This document shows, in pieces, positions 5,152 to 5,185 of a stretch of 5,185 nucleotides of DNA (positions are counted from its first letter, which is position 1; every line of letters begins with the position of its first letter). The stretch spans positions 1 to 5,185 of the forward strand of contig CALFMA010000516.1 in assembly GCA_937880065.1 (NCBI GenBank), read 5' to 3'. The notes under the pieces were generated by a model that was not told the DNA's origin, did no database searches, and was given only the letters and a program-made list of their open reading frames with translations. Source of the stretch: an uncultured Ruminococcus sp. (GTDB lineage Bacteria; Bacillota_A; Clostridia; Oscillospirales; Ruminococcaceae). Made by a program: the position numbers and the translations under genes.

Positions 5152-5185
5152 ATGGAAACAATTAACAGTTATAAATGCCCATGTT
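5152..5185 (+). CDS. Start of a probable zinc-ribbon protein (runs off the right edge)
   Basis: Only eleven codons are visible: METINSYKCPC. ATG 5152 has a perfect AAGGAGGT site at 5136-5143, 8 bases upstream. The beginning resembles clostridial proteins annotated as TFIIB-type zinc-ribbon proteins, which open with a K-C-P-x-C-G pair of cysteines; this is recollection, and only the first Cys-Pro-Cys can be seen here. It lies 41 bases after the 140-aa gene, with no terminator between, so it is likely the third gene of the same operon. Confidence 0.55.
   Translation, partial: METINSYKCPC

Noticed and set aside
1..5185. CRISPR arrays, tRNA or rRNA genes, insertion sequences
   Set aside because: I found no regularly spaced repeats, no tRNA-like cloverleaf, and no transposase or terminal inverted repeats on either strand.

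Overview
The window looks like a chromosomal stretch from a low-GC Gram-positive bacterium, most likely a gut-type member of the Clostridia. The grounds are A+T-rich base composition, strong AGGAGG-type ribosome binding sites, GTG and TTG start codons, a classic hairpin-plus-T-tract terminator, and a 7TM-sensor / kinase / LuxR-regulator set of a kind I associate with that class. I cannot name the species.

Layout, left to right. Bases 2-268 hold the 3' end of an unrecognised gene that enters from the left; the same frame continues after its stop codon and spells a cysteine-rich CPRCGG tail to base 322. Bases 323-456 are a leader with a good sigma-A-type promoter (341-369) and a short dyad (383-396). 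Then come three tightly packed, overlapping genes on the + strand: a 7TM sensor protein with a degenerate, kinase-like C-terminus (457-2118), a membrane-anchored histidine kinase with PAS-like, coiled-coil, H-box and ATPase regions (2115-3410), and a NarL/LuxR-type response regulator (3388-4020). A strong intrinsic terminator (4037-4074) closes this operon.

A 195-base intergenic region (4021-4215) holds the terminator, several dyads and a consensus -10 box. It is followed by a second + strand gene group: a stand-alone pseudo-receiver of 128 aa with Glu in place of the phosphoacceptor Asp (4216-4602), an unrecognised 140-aa protein (4688-5110), and the first codons of a protein starting METINSYKCPC, probably a zinc-ribbon protein, which runs off the right edge (5152 onward).

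How the genes may work together (inference). The 7TM protein probably senses a signal and hands it to the kinase encoded next to it, since it appears to lack its own ATPase motifs; the kinase would phosphorylate the LuxR-type regulator on Asp54. A near-identical 15-base dyad, TTGTAT(A/C)TAAATACA, lies in front of both operons and is a candidate operator linking them. If so, the non-phosphorylatable pseudo-receiver operon could be a regulatory output or a feedback arm of the signalling system. The kinase also has Arg where the acidic residue next to the phosphoacceptor His is expected. The second operon, with its pseudo-receiver and unknown partner, is the least described part of the window.
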